In this document: one piece after another, positions 5,501 through 6,661 of the stretch
Position numbering within the stretch: the stretch's first letter is position 1
How the letters are laid out: every line of letters begins with the position of its first letter
Source: Sphingomonadaceae bacterium
GTDB lineage: Bacteria; Pseudomonadota; Alphaproteobacteria; Sphingomonadales; Sphingomonadaceae
NCBI GenBank assembly: GCA_009923795.1
Contig: RFSU01000127.1
Span: 1-6,661, forward strand
Length of the DNA stretch: 6,661 bases
Reading direction: 5' to 3'
Notes under the pieces: model-generated
Told to the model about the DNA's origin: nothing
Database searches by the model: none
The model's input: only the letters and a program-made list of their open reading frames with translations
Program-made: the position numbers and the translations under genes

Positions 5501-6661
5501 ATGGCGCGGCCGCAAAAACGTTTTGTTTGTCAAAGTTGCGGGGCCGTCAGCTCAAAATGGTCGGGCCAATGCCTCGATTGTTCCGATTGGAACTGCATCG
5601 TGGAAGATGCCGGCGGGGTCGTCACGCCCTTTAAAGCCAAGCATGATTTGCAAGGCGGTGGTCAATGGATTGATCTGGTTGGACTGGATAGCAAAGCGGC
5701 ACTTCCCGAGCGGTTAGCCGTTGGCGTTGGCGAGTTGGATCGCGCCTTAGGCGGCGGCTTCGTCGCTGGCTCTGCCACGCTGATTGGTGGCGATCCCGGG
5801 GTTGGAAAGTCAACTTTGCTGCTGCAAGCGGCGGCGTTGCTTGCGGCAAAGGGAGTTCCTGTTGTCTATGTGTCGGGAGAGGAAGCCTCAGACCAAGTAC
5901 GCCTGCGGGCGCAGCGACTGGGCTTGGGCAATGCGCCTGTCCAATTGGGGGCGGCAACTTCTGTTCGGGATATTCTGACAACGCTCGGCAGAAGCGCGCC
6001 GCCCGCTCTTTTGATCATCGACTCAATCCAGACGATGCACAGCGATTTGATCGAGGGCGCGCCCGGCACGGTCAGTCAGGTGCGCGCCTCCGCGCAAGAA
6101 CTCATCCGCTTTGCCAAAGAACGTGGCACTGCCCTTGTTCTCGTGGGACATGTGACTAAGGATGGCAGCATCGCTGGGCCACGCGTTCTTGAGCATATGG
6201 TGGATACCGTGCTCAGTTTTGAAGGGGAGCGGAGCCACCAATATCGTATTCTTCGGGCGATTAAGAACCGCTTTGGCGGAACCGATGAAATTGGGGTGTT
6301 TGCGATGGAGGCGGGTGGCCTAGCCGAAGTGCGCAATCCATCCTCGCTGTTCCTGACGACACGCGATGAGAATGTCACGGGAACAGCGGTTTTTCCTGCA
6401 TTGGAGGGAACACGCCCGGTTTTGGTCGAGGTTCAGGCGCTAACCGTTCGGTTGGCCAGCGGTGCTACGCCGCGGCGGGCCGTTGTTGGGTGGGATTCCG
6501 GTCGATTGGCTATGATATTAGCCGTTTTAGAGGCGCGGTGCGGGCTGTCGCTCTCTTCGGCAGAAGTTTATCTCAATATTGCAGGCGGTTATCGCCTGTC
6601 CGATCCGGCGGCCGATTTGGCCGTTGCTGCAGCCCTAATTTCATCCTGGTCAGAACGGCCC
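5501..6661 (+). CDS. radA: DNA repair protein RadA/Sms, N-terminal 387 codons (cut by window edge)
   Basis: RadA is a RecA-like ATPase and hexameric helicase that drives branch migration of recombination intermediates and aids repair of stalled or broken forks. All family parts are visible in order. A four-cysteine zinc finger has Cys10, Cys13, Cys24 and Cys27. The Walker A is GGDPGVGKST (96-105) with Lys103, and the Walker B is LLIIDS with Asp174. The RadA-specific KNRFG motif is at 255-259, followed by the Lon-protease-like domain from about 280 (GTAVFPALEG, YLNIAGGYRLSDPAADLAVA). The reading frame is open to the right edge and ends on a complete codon; about 70 residues are missing against a usual length near 455. 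The ATG at 5501 has a GGAG site at 7 nt. A promoter and a LexA-type operator lie directly upstream. It is divergent from the patatin-like gene. Identification is secure. Confidence 0.98.
   Translation, partial: MARPQKRFVCQSCGAVSSKWSGQCLDCSDWNCIVEDAGGVVTPFKAKHDLQGGGQWIDLVGLDSKAALPERLAVGVGELDRALGGGFVAGSATLIGGDPGVGKSTLLLQAAALLAAKGVPVVYVSGEEASDQVRLRAQRLGLGNAPVQLGAATSVRDILTTLGRSAPPALLIIDSIQTMHSDLIEGAPGTVSQVRASAQELIRFAKERGTALVLVGHVTKDGSIAGPRVLEHMVDTVLSFEGERSHQYRILRAIKNRFGGTDEIGVFAMEAGGLAEVRNPSSLFLTTRDENVTGTAVFPALEGTRPVLVEVQALTVRLASGATPRRAVVGWDSGRLAMILAVLEARCGLSLSSAEVYLNIAGGYRLSDPAADLAVAAALISSWSERP

Noticed and set aside
1..6661. Search for CRISPR arrays, insertion sequences, tRNA or rRNA genes and defence systems; the patatin domain brought CBASS effectors (CapV) to mind.
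   Set aside because: No repeat arrays, transposase or RNA genes were seen. The patatin protein is much larger than CapV, has a DUF3376-type tail, and has no cyclase gene beside it.

Overview
This window looks like ordinary chromosome from an alphaproteobacterium, most likely a member of the Sphingomonadales. The basis is protein-level resemblance of TrpA, TrpB, RadA and the patatin-like protein to what is known from sphingomonads, a moderately GC-rich composition, and the trpF-trpB-trpA grouping apart from the other trp genes. The genus cannot be fixed from this sequence alone. There is no sign of a mobile element, CRISPR array, RNA gene or defence island.

Layout. Six genes lie on the minus strand and read leftward from about 5383 to 1: a 767-residue patatin-like phospholipase family protein (3080-5383), a small LapA-domain membrane protein (2711-3049), pyrF (2040-2714), trpF (1396-2037), trpB (191-1399) and the first 64 codons of trpA (1-194, cut by the window edge). 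The gaps are 30 nt, a 4-nt overlap, 2 nt, a 4-nt overlap and a 4-nt overlap, so the block looks like one transcription unit with translational coupling. Reading the other way, radA (5501 to the right edge) encodes the RadA/Sms DNA-repair ATPase; its last part, about 70 residues judged by usual family length, lies outside. The only real intergenic region is the 117-bp divergent stretch 5384-5500.

How the genes work together. TrpF, TrpB and TrpA carry out the isomerase and final tryptophan synthase steps of tryptophan synthesis. The trpE, trpG, trpD and trpC genes are not in this window. PyrF makes UMP. LapA is an inner-membrane protein whose enterobacterial relative works in control of lipopolysaccharide synthesis. 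The patatin-like protein is a probable lipid acyl hydrolase of unknown substrate. RadA acts in branch migration during homologous recombination.

The most interesting signal is regulatory. The 117-bp divergent region holds a good sigma-70-type promoter for radA, and overlapping its -10 element is an exact GTTC-N7-GTTC direct repeat, the known alphaproteobacterial LexA (SOS) operator. By eye it is the only such site in the window. It predicts LexA control of radA, and possibly of the divergent patatin operon. No clearly new biological system was found; the other observations concern gene order and local sequence oddities.
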